From NCBI RefSeq assembly GCF_001642835.1, contig NZ_LXEI01000009.1:162771-226770 (forward strand): 64,000 nt of DNA. Direction: 5' to 3'. Positions 53,826 to 63,496 of the stretch are shown here, piece by piece. A model generated the notes under the pieces. That model was given only the letters and a program-made list of their open reading frames with translations. It was not told where the DNA came from and searched no databases. This stretch comes from Pseudotamlana agarivorans (GTDB lineage Bacteria; Bacteroidota; Bacteroidia; Flavobacteriales; Flavobacteriaceae). Numbering within the stretch: the first letter of the stretch is position 1; every line of letters begins with the position of its first letter. A program made the position numbers and the translations under genes.

Positions 53826-54932
53826 ATGAAAAAAATTGTCATTTTAACGGATCAAATTTCAGAGATTGGTGGAATCACTAGCCTTATACATAGTAAGGCT
53901 AATTATTGGGTAGAGAAACGTGATTACCAAATTGATATAATTACCACGGAACAAAAAAACAAACCACCTTTCTATGAGTTAAATGAAAAAGTGAATTTAC
54001 ATGATATTGCTATAAACTATAATAGACATGCAAGTTATTTTGGTCCCAAAAATTTTCTAAAAATAATTGGAAACGTTATTAAATTACAGAAATTAATTTG
54101 GAGTATTAAACCCGATTTAATAATTATCGCGAATCATATCCCTGTTTCATTTTTCTTTCCAATACTAATAACTAAATCCAAATTTGCCAAAGAATTTCAT
54201 TTTTCAAAATATCAACTTTCAAAAAGAAAGAAAAATTTCTCCCAAAAATTTCAACATGTATTGGAATCCAAATTCGATTTCCTAATTGTATTAAGTCCGG
54301 AAGAACGTACTTTTTATAATAATGAAAATGTTGTCGTTATTCCAAACCCAATAGAGGTTAACAAGGAAAAGGCTATTAAATTTCAGGGTAGAAAAAAAAT
54401 TGCAATGGCAGCTGGTAGACTTTCCGAGGTAAAAAGATTTGATACACTTATTGATATTTGGTCTGCTTTTGTTAAAGATAATAACGACTGGATACTAGAA
54501 ATATACGGAAACGGAGAAAAAAATTATGTAGAGGTCTTAAATAAAAAAATACTTGATTTAGGCATTACAAACTCAGTAAAAATAAAGCCCTCAACAAACG
54601 CTATAAAAACCAAAATGCGTGAAAACGGAATGTATTTAATGACTTCGGAAGCAGAATGCTTTCCTATGGTATTATTAGAAGCGCTTTCTTGTGGACTTCC
54701 TATCCTATCGTTTGATTGCCCAACGGGCCCAAGAAATATTATATCAAATATGCTTAATGGTATTTTAGTAGAAGATAAAAACAATGAAGCATTTGTGAAA
54801 AAACTCCATGAACTTGCTGATAATGAAAATTTAAGAGTGAAATTAGCAGAAAATGGCTATAATACTGTTGAAAACTATGATATGGAAAAAATAATGCATA
54901 TTTGGGATAAGGAAGTAATAAATAAAATATAA
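53826..54932 (+). CDS. GT4-family glycosyltransferase
   Basis: A GT-B glycosyltransferase of 368 residues, closely similar in layout to the one at 51704: start LTDQISEIGGITSLIHSKAN, MAAGRLSEVKRFDTLIDIWS, and MTSEAECFPMVLLEALSCGL with the donor-site acidic residues. FDCPTGPRNII is the shared post-motif block. Its stop codon shares one base with the start of the following acetyltransferase. Confidence 0.9.
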   Translation: MKKIVILTDQISEIGGITSLIHSKANYWVEKRDYQIDIITTEQKNKPPFYELNEKVNLHDIAINYNRHASYFGPKNFLKIIGNVIKLQKLIWSIKPDLIIIANHIPVSFFFPILITKSKFAKEFHFSKYQLSKRKKNFSQKFQHVLESKFDFLIVLSPEERTFYNNENVVVIPNPIEVNKEKAIKFQGRKKIAMAAGRLSEVKRFDTLIDIWSAFVKDNNDWILEIYGNGEKNYVEVLNKKILDLGITNSVKIKPSTNAIKTKMRENGMYLMTSEAECFPMVLLEALSCGLPILSFDCPTGPRNIISNMLNGILVEDKNNEAFVKKLHELADNENLRVKLAENGYNTVENYDMEKIMHIWDKEVINKI

Positions 54933-55495
54933 TGAAAATATTATTCTACATACATCAAACCTTATTTATTCCACATTACCTCTTATTTCTAAACCATAAG
55001 AATAAAGATGTTATAATTGATGATTTGTATGCTTTAGAACCTAGAGAATATTCTAGTACTAAAATAGCTCTAAGACTTACAAGTACTTTAGCCCAAAATA
55101 AATATTTTAGAACATTATTTTACTTTAGAACAAGAGGATTGTTTACTAATCTGCTTCGACTAATTTATCCTCGTGACAATCGATTGACTATTGATGTTCG
55201 TACTACAATAGCAGGTGGTGTTATTTTAGCACACCCCTACAGCTCAATTATTAATGCTGAAAAAGTAGGTAAAAACCTGTATATAAATCAATTGGTAACC
55301 ATTGGTGAAAAGGACGGGAAGCGTCCTGTAATCGGCAATAATGTCAAACTATATACTAACTGTACGGTAATTGGGGGAATTACTATTGGTGATAATTGCA
55401 TCATAGGTGCTGGTTCGGTTGTTATAAAAGATGTCCCTGCTAATAGTACCGTTGTAGGAAACCCAGGAAGAATAATTAACAAATTAAAAGATTAA
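54932..55495 (+). CDS. serine acetyltransferase-like hexapeptide acyltransferase
   Basis: A 187-residue protein with an N-terminal helical part and a C-terminal left-handed beta-helix. TTIAGGVILAHPYSSIINAE, QLVTIGEKDGKRPVIGNNVK and IGAGSVVIKDVPANSTVVGN are the CysE/NeuD-type blocks, with the catalytic histidine probably in LAHPYSS. In this context it more likely acetylates a sugar of the polysaccharide than serine. The gene overlaps the preceding GT4 gene by one base and is followed by the Wzy gene one base later. Confidence 0.87.
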   Translation: MKILFYIHQTLFIPHYLLFLNHKNKDVIIDDLYALEPREYSSTKIALRLTSTLAQNKYFRTLFYFRTRGLFTNLLRLIYPRDNRLTIDVRTTIAGGVILAHPYSSIINAEKVGKNLYINQLVTIGEKDGKRPVIGNNVKLYTNCTVIGGITIGDNCIIGAGSVVIKDVPANSTVVGNPGRIINKLKD

Positions 55496-55496
55496 C

Positions 55497-56591
55497 ATGT
55501 TTAGTTTTGTTCCATCCAGTATATATTACGAAATATACATTTACCTGTGTCTCTTTTTGGTATTGTTTACTTTATTGCATACAAGACTTTTAGAACTAGA
55601 TGATCAAAAAAACATTAATTTCATTAAATTTTTTGGGTATTTCTTACTTTTTTCTTTAATCCTTTATATTGGACAAAGACCTATATATGCCATTTTTGGT
55701 GATACTGTAAATTACAATGTTGCCTATAATAATTACGCATTAGGAAAAAAAGTAGGCAATGTTGATGACTATGGTTGGCACGTGTTTATGAAATTTATGT
55801 CCAGTATAACTACTATCCACACTTTTTTCACCATAGTTGCAATCGTTTATATATACCCTATGTATAAAATTTCAAAAGTGTATTTTGGAGATTTTTGGTA
55901 TTATTCATTTGTACTCTTTATAGTATCATTTTCATTTTGGACATATGGCGTTAACGGTATGAGAAATGGAGCTGCTCTGTCCCTATTTCTTTGGGGTGTT
56001 GCCTATAGTTCTAACAAAAAATTAATGGCTTTGTTCTTTTTATTAGCTGCCATGTTTCATAAAACGGCTTTACTACCTATTGCGGCATATGGCCTTACTT
56101 ATTATTTTAACAACCCTAAAATTTATTTTAAATCCTGGTTAGCTTGTATACCTCTTTCTTTAGTATTTGGAAGCATATTTATTATAATTTTTAGTAAAAT
56201 AGGCTTTGGCGGAGATGACAGACTCTCTGGTTATTTAACTAAACAATCTGCAGAAGGAACTTTTTCAAGTACTGGTTTTAGATGGGACTTTTTGTTCTAT
56301 AGTGCCTTTCCTGTTTTTGCCGGTTGGTACTTTGTAATTAAGAGAAAGTTTGAAGACCCTGTATATTTCAGACTACTAAACACTTATTTAATTTGTAATA
56401 GTTTCTGGATTTTAGTAATCAAAGCAAACTACTCAAATAGATTTGCCTATTTATCTTGGTTCATGATGGCAATCGTAATTATATATCCCATTCTTAAGGA
56501 AGACTTTTTTAAAAATCAACATTTAATGATAGGAAAAATAATGCTTATATATTTTGGGTTTACATTTTTCATGTTCAAATTCTTCTATTAG
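55497..56591 (+). CDS. EpsG-family polymerase (Wzy-like)
   Basis: A polytopic membrane protein of 364 residues with about ten hydrophobic segments. GWHVFMKFMSSITTIHTFFT near residue 95, FWTYGVNGMRNGAALSLFLW (about residues 142-161) and LAAMFHKTALLPIAAYGL are typical of the EpsG/Wzy family that polymerises lipid-linked repeat units. It is the only Wzy candidate here. Its position two genes after a GT and five after Wzx supports the role. Confidence 0.87.
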   Translation: MFSFVPSSIYYEIYIYLCLFLVLFTLLHTRLLELDDQKNINFIKFFGYFLLFSLILYIGQRPIYAIFGDTVNYNVAYNNYALGKKVGNVDDYGWHVFMKFMSSITTIHTFFTIVAIVYIYPMYKISKVYFGDFWYYSFVLFIVSFSFWTYGVNGMRNGAALSLFLWGVAYSSNKKLMALFFLLAAMFHKTALLPIAAYGLTYYFNNPKIYFKSWLACIPLSLVFGSIFIIIFSKIGFGGDDRLSGYLTKQSAEGTFSSTGFRWDFLFYSAFPVFAGWYFVIKRKFEDPVYFRLLNTYLICNSFWILVIKANYSNRFAYLSWFMMAIVIIYPILKEDFFKNQHLMIGKIMLIYFGFTFFMFKFFY

Positions 56592-56594
56592 AAA

Positions 56595-57506
56595 ATGTTA
56601 AAAACTAACAACACAATGAAAACTATAACAGTATTTACTCCGGCATATAATAGGGCTTACTGTCTTGATCAATGTTATCAAAGCTTACTAAATCAAACCA
56701 ACAATGATTTTTTATGGCTTATTATTGATGACGGCTCTACAGACCATACTAAAGCTTTGGTTCAATCATGGATTAATGAAGGTAAAATTGATATCGTATA
56801 TCATTATCAAGAAAACTTAGGGATGCATGGTGCACACAATAAGGCTTATAAGCTTATTGAGACCACTTTAAATGTATGTATTGATAGTGATGATTTTATG
56901 CCACCAGATGCCATCGAGAAGATATTACTACATTGGTCTCAAATTAAAAACAATCAAAAATTTGCTGGATTAGTTGGTTTAGATTCCGATAAAAAAGGAA
57001 AAGTTCTTGGTACAGAATTCCCTGAAAATTTAAAAGAATCAACACTTCATGACATTTATAATAAGCACAAAATTAAGGGGGATAAAAAACTTGTTTTAAG
57101 AACAGAAGTTGTAAAAAAATACCCTCCATACCCTATTTTTGAAGGAGAACGTTTTGTTCCACTTAGTTATCTGTATTTGCTTATTGATCAAGACTATAAA
57201 CTATTACCTATTAATGAAGTTTTATGTATTGTCGAATATCTTGAAGATGGTTCTAGTATGAATATGCTAAAACAATACAGAAGACACCCTAACGGCTTTG
57301 CGTTTGCCAGAAAAAACAGAATGCAATTATCAAACAATTTTAAGGAAACTTTTAAAAATGCTATTCATTTTGTTTCCTGTGCAGCATTTACCAAAAACAG
57401 TCGTTTTCTAGCGGAATCCCCTAAAAAAGGGATTACTTTTTTAGCTATTCCTTTTGGAGTATTATTAAATATATTTATAAGAATTAAAACAAAAAATGAT
57501 TTTTAA
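56595..57506 (+). CDS. GT2-family glycosyltransferase
   Basis: A GT-A glycosyltransferase of 303 residues. KTITVFTPAYNRAYCLDQCY starts the domain, with IIDDGSTDHTKALVQ, ENLGMHGAHNKAYKLI and the DxD-type CIDSDDFMPPDAIEKI (about residues 96-111). The annotated ATG at 56595 may be replaced by the internal ATG seven codons later, directly before the conserved start. It ends 74 bases before the next glycosyltransferase, a spacer with a poorly matched promoter. Confidence 0.88.
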   Translation: MLKTNNTMKTITVFTPAYNRAYCLDQCYQSLLNQTNNDFLWLIIDDGSTDHTKALVQSWINEGKIDIVYHYQENLGMHGAHNKAYKLIETTLNVCIDSDDFMPPDAIEKILLHWSQIKNNQKFAGLVGLDSDKKGKVLGTEFPENLKESTLHDIYNKHKIKGDKKLVLRTEVVKKYPPYPIFEGERFVPLSYLYLLIDQDYKLLPINEVLCIVEYLEDGSSMNMLKQYRRHPNGFAFARKNRMQLSNNFKETFKNAIHFVSCAAFTKNSRFLAESPKKGITFLAIPFGVLLNIFIRIKTKNDF

Positions 57507-57579
57507 TTAATTTGATTTTACTATAAAAATGAATTAAAACACACTAACCTTTTGTTAATTAGTATTTTAAAATAATAAA

Positions 57580-58647
57580 ATGACAATTTTACACCTTTTA
57601 ATTGGCTTAGATGGCGGTGGTGCAGAACATATGGTTCTTGAGTTGGCCAATCAATCGCAAAAAGCAGGACACAAAGCCATAGTGGTAGCGCTTTCTCATA
57701 GAGACTTAATACTGCATAAATTCAAAGAAAAAAAGATTGATTGTTATTTTATTAATATTACATCTTTGAAGTCTTTATTTGACGGGCTAAAAAAATTAAA
57801 GCAAATACACCTTACAAATGGTAAAGAAATCATTTTTCATTGTCATATGTTTCATGGCCTATTTATGGGGTTGATGTACAAAATATTGGTAAAAAATATT
57901 CCTATTACTTTTACCATGCATACGAATAGTGTAAAACAGCTTTATCGAAAAATTATACTTTTCATTTCAAAACCAATGAGATGTGCTGATATAATTTTTA
58001 GTCAAAATTCAAAAAAATGGTATTTAAGAAATGATTGTATTATTCCTAACGGTGTCGATTTAAGCAAATTCACACCTATTGAAAAATCAAATCAACTAGA
58101 AAACACCCCATTTATTTTTCTCTTTCTTGGGAGGTTAAATACTCCTAAAAACCCATTATTTTTAATTCAACTCATACAGGAACTAGTAAAAAGAAACCAT
58201 ACTAATTTTTTGATAAATATTGTAGGTGATGGTGATTTACGCGAAAAATTAGAAAAGGCAATAGATGATAACTCGGTATCTCAGTATATTAAATTAAATG
58301 GGTTTAAAAAAGATGTTTCTAGTTTCTTAACCCATGCCAACTGCCTAATTATCCCTTCTCTATGGGAAGGAATGCCTGTTTCAATTATTGAAGCAGGAGC
58401 ATCTAAACTCCCTGTTATATCTACTCCTGTAGGCAGTATTCCAGATTTTCTAAATAACGACAATGCTTATCTTTTGGAATTAACCAAATTCCATGAAGGT
58501 ATGATTTCGGTAATGGAAAATTATGGCAAAGCCCTAGAAAAAGGAGAATTGCTTTATAAACTAGTAAAAAGTGAATACGATATTAAAAAAATAGCAACTG
58601 AGCATATGGAGCTTTATAAGAATGCAATGAAACGCTTTAAATATTAA
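57580..58647 (+). CDS. GT4-family glycosyltransferase
   Basis: A GT-B glycosyltransferase of 355 residues. LLIGLDGGGAEHMVLELANQ is the glycine-rich N-terminal loop, FIFLFLGRLNTPKNPLFLI opens the donor domain, and IPSLWEGMPVSIIEAGASKL (about residues 262-281) is the E-x7-E motif. The sugar is unknown. It is the last glycosyltransferase in the cluster and precedes the O-acylation genes. Confidence 0.9.
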   Translation: MTILHLLIGLDGGGAEHMVLELANQSQKAGHKAIVVALSHRDLILHKFKEKKIDCYFINITSLKSLFDGLKKLKQIHLTNGKEIIFHCHMFHGLFMGLMYKILVKNIPITFTMHTNSVKQLYRKIILFISKPMRCADIIFSQNSKKWYLRNDCIIPNGVDLSKFTPIEKSNQLENTPFIFLFLGRLNTPKNPLFLIQLIQELVKRNHTNFLINIVGDGDLREKLEKAIDDNSVSQYIKLNGFKKDVSSFLTHANCLIIPSLWEGMPVSIIEAGASKLPVISTPVGSIPDFLNNDNAYLLELTKFHEGMISVMENYGKALEKGELLYKLVKSEYDIKKIATEHMELYKNAMKRFKY

Positions 58648-58704
58648 TTAGATTGATTATAGGAATGCTTTATTAAAGCATTTAAGTAAAATAAAACACA
58701 TTAT

Positions 58705-58821
58705 ATGTTATTTAATTCTATAGAATTTGCTGTTTTTTTACCTATAGTATTTCTTTTATATTGGTTTATTATGCCTTATATAAAAAGAAACGATAGTACT
58801 GATATAAACATTAAAGATTAG
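58705..58821 (+). pseudogene. 5' remnant of an older MBOAT O-acyltransferase gene
   Basis: A 38-codon ORF starting MLFNSIEFAVFLPIVFLLYW. Its first 21 residues match the start of the intact MBOAT gene at 58831 (MLFNSIEFTIFLPIVFLLYW) with about 18 identities. The remaining 17 codons are unrelated and end at a TAG nine bases before the intact gene. This looks like the truncated 5' end of a resident MBOAT gene replaced by another copy. It could be expressed as a short membrane peptide, but nothing suggests function. Confidence 0.72.
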
Positions 58822-58830
58822 ACAAGAGAA

Positions 58831-60267
58831 ATGCTTTTTAACTCAATTGAATTTACAATTTTCTTGCCAATAGTTTTTTTACTCTATTGGTTTGTAACGA
58901 ATAATAGTTTAAAACTTCAAAACCTACTTATTGTAGTAGCTAGTTATGTTTTTTACGGATGGTGGGATTGGAGGTTTTTATCGTTAATTATTTTTAGTAC
59001 GGTTGTCGACTATACAATTGGACGACAATTAGGAACTGAACGAAACCAAATGAAACGAAAAATTCTGCTATTTACAAGTATTTTAGTTAATCTTGGATTT
59101 TTAGGATTTTTCAAATACTATAATTTCTTTCTTGATAATTTCATTACTGCCTTTTCGTTTTTTGGTCAAGAGATTCAAGGCAATTCTCTAAATATCATTC
59201 TACCAGTTGGAATTAGTTTTTATACATTTCAAACTTTGAGTTATACGATTGATGTATACAAGCAGAAACTTAGACCAACAAAAGACTATATTGCATTTTC
59301 AGCTTTTGTAAGCTTCTTTCCTCAATTAGTAGCAGGACCAATTGAAAGGGCGACACATTTGCTTCCGCAATTCTATAAAAAGCGAACTTTTGATTATTCA
59401 AAAGCTGTTGACGGTATGCGTCAAATTCTTTGGGGGTTATTTAAAAAAATAGTCATTGCCGATAATTGTGCCGAATACGCAAACCAAATTTTCAATAATT
59501 CAGCAGATATGAACGGAAGCACTTTAGTATTAGGTGCTTTATTCTTTACGTTTCAAATTTATGGAGACTTTTCAGGGTATTCAGATATTGCAATTGGAAC
59601 ATCCAGACTTTTTGGATTTGATTTGAAGCAAAATTTCAATTTCCCCTATTTTTCAAGAGATATTGCCGAATTTTGGAGAAGATGGCATATATCACTTTCT
59701 ACTTGGTTTAAGGATTACCTCTATATCCCATTAGGTGGAAGTCGTGGTGGAATATGGATGCAAGTTAGAAACACTTTTATTATATTTATAGTTAGTGGCT
59801 TTTGGCATGGTGCCAACTGGACATTTATTGCTTGGGGAGCTCTGAATGCAATTTATTTCTTGCCCCTATTATTGACTAATAACAACAGGAATAATTTAGA
59901 AACCGTTGCTCAGGGTAAATTACTCCCAAGTATTAAGGAGCTTTCCTTAATGTTACTAACTTTTGGGTTGACAGTTTTTGCTTGGATATTTTTCAGGGCA
60001 AATAATATAGGCCACGCAATGAGTTACATTTCAGCAATATTTTCTGGTTCACTTTTAACAATTCCTGAAGTATTCCCGAAAACTTTAATTCTAATAATAA
60101 TTGCTTTTGTTCTTGTTGAGTGGTTAGGGCGGGAAGGTCAATATGCCATTTCAACTCTAGGTATTACATGGAGGCGACCAATGAGATACGCAATGTATTA
60201 TGCCATAATCATTGCTATATATTGGTTTGGTGGTAAAGAACAACAATTTATTTATTTCCAATTTTAA
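58831..60267 (+). CDS. MBOAT-family O-acyltransferase (AlgI/DltB-like)
   Basis: An integral membrane acyltransferase of 478 residues with about 11 helices, probably moving an acetyl group across the membrane to the polysaccharide. LFNSIEFTIFLPIVFLLYWF starts it. ILPVGISFYTFQTLSYTIDV and LVAGPIERATHLLPQF (about residues 165-181) are family blocks. FWRRWHISLSTWFKDYLYIP and the catalytic-histidine motif FWHGANWTFIAWGALNA (about residue 325) are the MBOAT signature. It pairs with the SGNH-like gene that follows at six bases. Confidence 0.93.
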   Translation: MLFNSIEFTIFLPIVFLLYWFVTNNSLKLQNLLIVVASYVFYGWWDWRFLSLIIFSTVVDYTIGRQLGTERNQMKRKILLFTSILVNLGFLGFFKYYNFFLDNFITAFSFFGQEIQGNSLNIILPVGISFYTFQTLSYTIDVYKQKLRPTKDYIAFSAFVSFFPQLVAGPIERATHLLPQFYKKRTFDYSKAVDGMRQILWGLFKKIVIADNCAEYANQIFNNSADMNGSTLVLGALFFTFQIYGDFSGYSDIAIGTSRLFGFDLKQNFNFPYFSRDIAEFWRRWHISLSTWFKDYLYIPLGGSRGGIWMQVRNTFIIFIVSGFWHGANWTFIAWGALNAIYFLPLLLTNNNRNNLETVAQGKLLPSIKELSLMLLTFGLTVFAWIFFRANNIGHAMSYISAIFSGSLLTIPEVFPKTLILIIIAFVLVEWLGREGQYAISTLGITWRRPMRYAMYYAIIIAIYWFGGKEQQFIYFQF

Positions 60268-60272
60268 ACAGT

Positions 60273-61274
60273 ATGAAAAAGTTTATTTTTAAATTAATAA
60301 AATTTTCTTTACCAGTAATTGTTGTAGTAGCAATATTTTTTACCTATGCAGAATATACTTTGTACTGCTACCCTTCTGCATTCCAATTAAAAGCTAAACA
60401 TTTTAAGCAAAACAAAAAAAATATTGATATTTTAATTCTTGGAAGTTCACATAATCAAAATGCTATAAATCCTGAAATTATCAATGATTTTAGTTGCTCA
60501 AATTTAGCTTTTGGAGGTCAAGATATTAGAATTGATTCTGCCTTATTTAATCTAGTTATTAAACAATTACCAAAATTAAAGTATATTGTTCTTGAATTAT
60601 CCTACCATACACTTGAACATAGAAATAATATAAATTATCATCGAAATAGTTTGTATTTACGGTTTTATAATCTAAACCTATTTAATAGAAACATAAACAT
60701 AAAAGATTATTCAATATACCTATCTAAACCGAATTTGTATAATCGTTTTTTAAACCCATTTGCGAAGAAGACCTCCGTGAATAAATATGGTTTTGCAACT
60801 GAGTTAACTTCTAATACTCCAGAGTTAAATAGATTCGAAAACCTTAAATACAATGAAAATTTAATCTTGAATGATACTTCGAATATGTTCATTAATAGAC
60901 ATAAATATGAAGACATTGATGCATACAAAAAAAATACTTCAACTATTTGTCATCTAATTGATAAATGTGTTAATAATGATATTATTCCAATAGTTATTTC
61001 GCCTCCTGTTTATAAAAATTATTTCAATTCATATATAATTTCTAAAGAGAAACGAAGGAAAGATTATATTAATCAAATACTTCTAAAGTATCCTGCTATG
61101 GTGTATATAGATTATGAGCAAGATAGTCGTTTTATAGTTACAGATTTTAAGGATGAAGACCATTTAAATCCAAATGGTGCCAAAAAGTTTTCAATGTTAC
61201 TGAATGATACTATAAATGTAATAGAAGCACAACTGTACAAAAATTCACATTACAAATATGCGAAACCGCAATAA
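60273..61274 (+). CDS. SGNH-like partner of the MBOAT acyltransferase
   Basis: A 333-residue protein with an N-terminal membrane anchor (about residues 10-28) and an SGNH-hydrolase-like periplasmic domain: DILILGSSHNQNAINPEII (about residues 50-68) provides the nucleophile-type GSS motif, and the C-terminal DEDHLNPNGAKKF (near residue 295) the Asp-x-x-His pair. Such proteins next to MBOAT genes (AlgJ/AlgX, DltD, PatB types) transfer the acyl group to the polymer. The exact subfamily is not clear. It is the last gene of the rightward cluster. Confidence 0.82.
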   Translation: MKKFIFKLIKFSLPVIVVVAIFFTYAEYTLYCYPSAFQLKAKHFKQNKKNIDILILGSSHNQNAINPEIINDFSCSNLAFGGQDIRIDSALFNLVIKQLPKLKYIVLELSYHTLEHRNNINYHRNSLYLRFYNLNLFNRNINIKDYSIYLSKPNLYNRFLNPFAKKTSVNKYGFATELTSNTPELNRFENLKYNENLILNDTSNMFINRHKYEDIDAYKKNTSTICHLIDKCVNNDIIPIVISPPVYKNYFNSYIISKEKRRKDYINQILLKYPAMVYIDYEQDSRFIVTDFKDEDHLNPNGAKKFSMLLNDTINVIEAQLYKNSHYKYAKPQ

Positions 61275-61280
61275 ATTCAA

Positions 61281-61312
61281 TGTAGCCTACCCTAAAAAAA
61301 AGGATAGCTACA
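61281..61312 (+). terminator. hairpin after the polysaccharide cluster
   Basis: TGTAGC (61281-61286) pairs with GCTACA (61307-61312), and the inner part pairs imperfectly through CCCT and AGG around an A-rich loop. It begins seven bases past the last rightward stop. No U-tract follows, so it may be a dispersed hairpin rather than a classic terminator. The first 20 bases recur with one change at 63981-64000. Confidence 0.45.
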
Positions 61313-61420
61313 TTAGTGATAAATTCAAGACAATTATCCATTCGGATACTTTGAGGCTTGTCTCTTTTGCTATTTAGGTGATTAGGTAAGCCTAAACTTA
61401 CTCATATAACTTCTTACTAA

Positions 61421-63496
61421 TTAATTAACAACATTATTAATACCTGAAATAACATTTTCTATTGGATTTTCTCCTAAATTAATATTGTTGGTTATAATGG
61501 CATTATCTCCAGTATAATCTATCAAAGCACGTTTTTCTGTAAAGCCAGAATTGTTTTTAATAGTTATGCCATTAAATCCTTTCAATTTAACCCCCCTGTT
61601 ATAACCCTTAACCGAAAATTTATTACTACTAATTTCAATATTTTTATTTACTGTAGACGAAATTTCACCTATAATACCACTCCCTAAGCCATTGGTGTCT
61701 TCATTTTCTATGACGTTATTAATTATTTTGAGATTATCTGTATTGTTCTGTCCAATACCAATACAATAGGTTTTTGAAGCTCTAATCGTATTTCCTTCAA
61801 TTAAAACGTTATCACATCCGTCTATTGCCATCCCTGAATTTTGAGTATTACCAATAAAATTTAATCCTTTAGAGTAACTAAAAATACCATAAGAAGTAGA
61901 TTCAAATGAATTATTTTTGAAAGTAAAAGAATATGCGCTATGATCGCCTTCTTTGTTTAAATGTGAGCAAAAATAAGGTTTATCATTTACCTTAACCTGA
62001 TTGTTTTCTACCAAAACATTATCTAAATAAAACAATGCATTAATGCCATCATCCTGCTGGCCATCACTTTCAATAATATTATTATAAATATGAGCATCCT
62101 TTAATGAAATAAGTTGAATTCCTACTCCAAAATTTGTAATAGTATTATTAAAAACTTCTACGTCTTGATTATATAATTGAATCCCAGTTTTAGTTCCATT
62201 ACCTGGCCCTACTAAAGTATTACCGGAAATAACTGTATTTTCCGATGCACCAATAAAGTTATCGGCACCTACAATAACACTTCCCAAGGTATTATTTTCA
62301 ATTCTCACGTTTTTAGAAACTGTATTATATACACGAGTTTCAAAAGTATTATACTCAAACAAATAGTCTTTTCCATGAGCAAAAACGATCCCCCCAGCTG
62401 CACTTCCCGATTCGGTACAATTTCTAATAGTAACGCGTTCTAAATTTTGATTAGGTTGTAAGGGTTCTAAATCAATACCGTACCTAGGTGCAGTACCTTT
62501 AGAGTGTGTCATGTCGATACCAGCTTTTAAAAATGTACAGCCCTCGATTAAATAATCAAGTCCATCGGTGATTGACAAATTATTACGTCTGCTACTATCA
62601 AAAGTACAATTTCTTACAGTAATATTTTGAGATGGAATATATTCTGGGTCTGACACATGGTTAGAACTGAAAAAGTTCATACCATCCTGAGGTGATTCAA
62701 TAACTTTTACATTCTCTATAAGAACGTTTTTTCCAGAGCTTATGGAAATTAAATTTCCACCTCCATTATAGGGATCAAAGCCAGAAATATTTCTTTGACC
62801 AATTAATGTCCCTCCTGATACATTAACGTTACTTACATCTTTTATTAGAATCAAACTTTTAAATTTTGCAGTTAAAAAGGACCTTAAATAAGTAGCATCA
62901 GACATTTCAAAATTAAAATTCTCAGGAATTTCAATCCCTCCTCTCCAAGGTCTATCATCATAAAAATAGGCATCTAACTTATCTATTCGAAAGGTTGTGA
63001 TATTCAACTCTTTAGCCTGAGCTAAAACGTCATTCATAATTTGAGCATTACTAGCCGCTTCTTCTTGAGTCACGTCTCCTTCAATGATTCCCCATCGTTC
63101 TGGGTTAAAAACAAACTCATCGCCTTTAAGCTTGATCGATTGTCCCGAAATTACAAGTTCCTCATTTAATAATTCTCCTGAAATTATACCTCCATTAGTG
63201 AACTTTAATTCTCCATTTATAATTGCTCCACCATTATATTTCAAATTTACATTGGCGGGTAAAGAAATTACTTGATTTTCTAAATCTAAAATACAATCAA
63301 TTACGACTTCACTATTCGCTTCAATTTCACTTAAAAGAAAATCACAAGGAGTTATAGATTCTTTAATTGAATTTTCTGAAGACTCATCTTCATTCTCTTG
63401 TGAAATATTTCCAACAACAAGCTCTTCTTTCTGACATGATGTAGTGATAAACAGTAAAAGCAACACTAGCATCATTAGGTTCGAATTTTCTCTCAT
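61421..63496 (-). CDS. lipoprotein with right-handed parallel beta-helix domain
   Basis: A lipoprotein of 691 residues. I use the ATG at 63496, since the signal peptide there ends in a lipobox, FITTSC (Cys21); a start at 63643 would only add 49 unsupported residues. The mature chain contains long runs of PbH1-type repeats (units such as NVLIEGNTIRAS, VTIRNCTESGSA, VFNNTITNFGVG, spaced about 20-25 residues), the fold of many polysaccharide lyases, epimerases and NosD-like proteins. Catalytic residues could not be assigned. It is convergent with the polysaccharide cluster and may act on its product or on an environmental polyuronate. Confidence 0.82.
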   Translation of the reverse strand: MRENSNLMMLVLLLLFITTSCQKEELVVGNISQENEDESSENSIKESITPCDFLLSEIEANSEVVIDCILDLENQVISLPANVNLKYNGGAIINGELKFTNGGIISGELLNEELVISGQSIKLKGDEFVFNPERWGIIEGDVTQEEAASNAQIMNDVLAQAKELNITTFRIDKLDAYFYDDRPWRGGIEIPENFNFEMSDATYLRSFLTAKFKSLILIKDVSNVNVSGGTLIGQRNISGFDPYNGGGNLISISSGKNVLIENVKVIESPQDGMNFFSSNHVSDPEYIPSQNITVRNCTFDSSRRNNLSITDGLDYLIEGCTFLKAGIDMTHSKGTAPRYGIDLEPLQPNQNLERVTIRNCTESGSAAGGIVFAHGKDYLFEYNTFETRVYNTVSKNVRIENNTLGSVIVGADNFIGASENTVISGNTLVGPGNGTKTGIQLYNQDVEVFNNTITNFGVGIQLISLKDAHIYNNIIESDGQQDDGINALFYLDNVLVENNQVKVNDKPYFCSHLNKEGDHSAYSFTFKNNSFESTSYGIFSYSKGLNFIGNTQNSGMAIDGCDNVLIEGNTIRASKTYCIGIGQNNTDNLKIINNVIENEDTNGLGSGIIGEISSTVNKNIEISSNKFSVKGYNRGVKLKGFNGITIKNNSGFTEKRALIDYTGDNAIITNNINLGENPIENVISGINNVVN

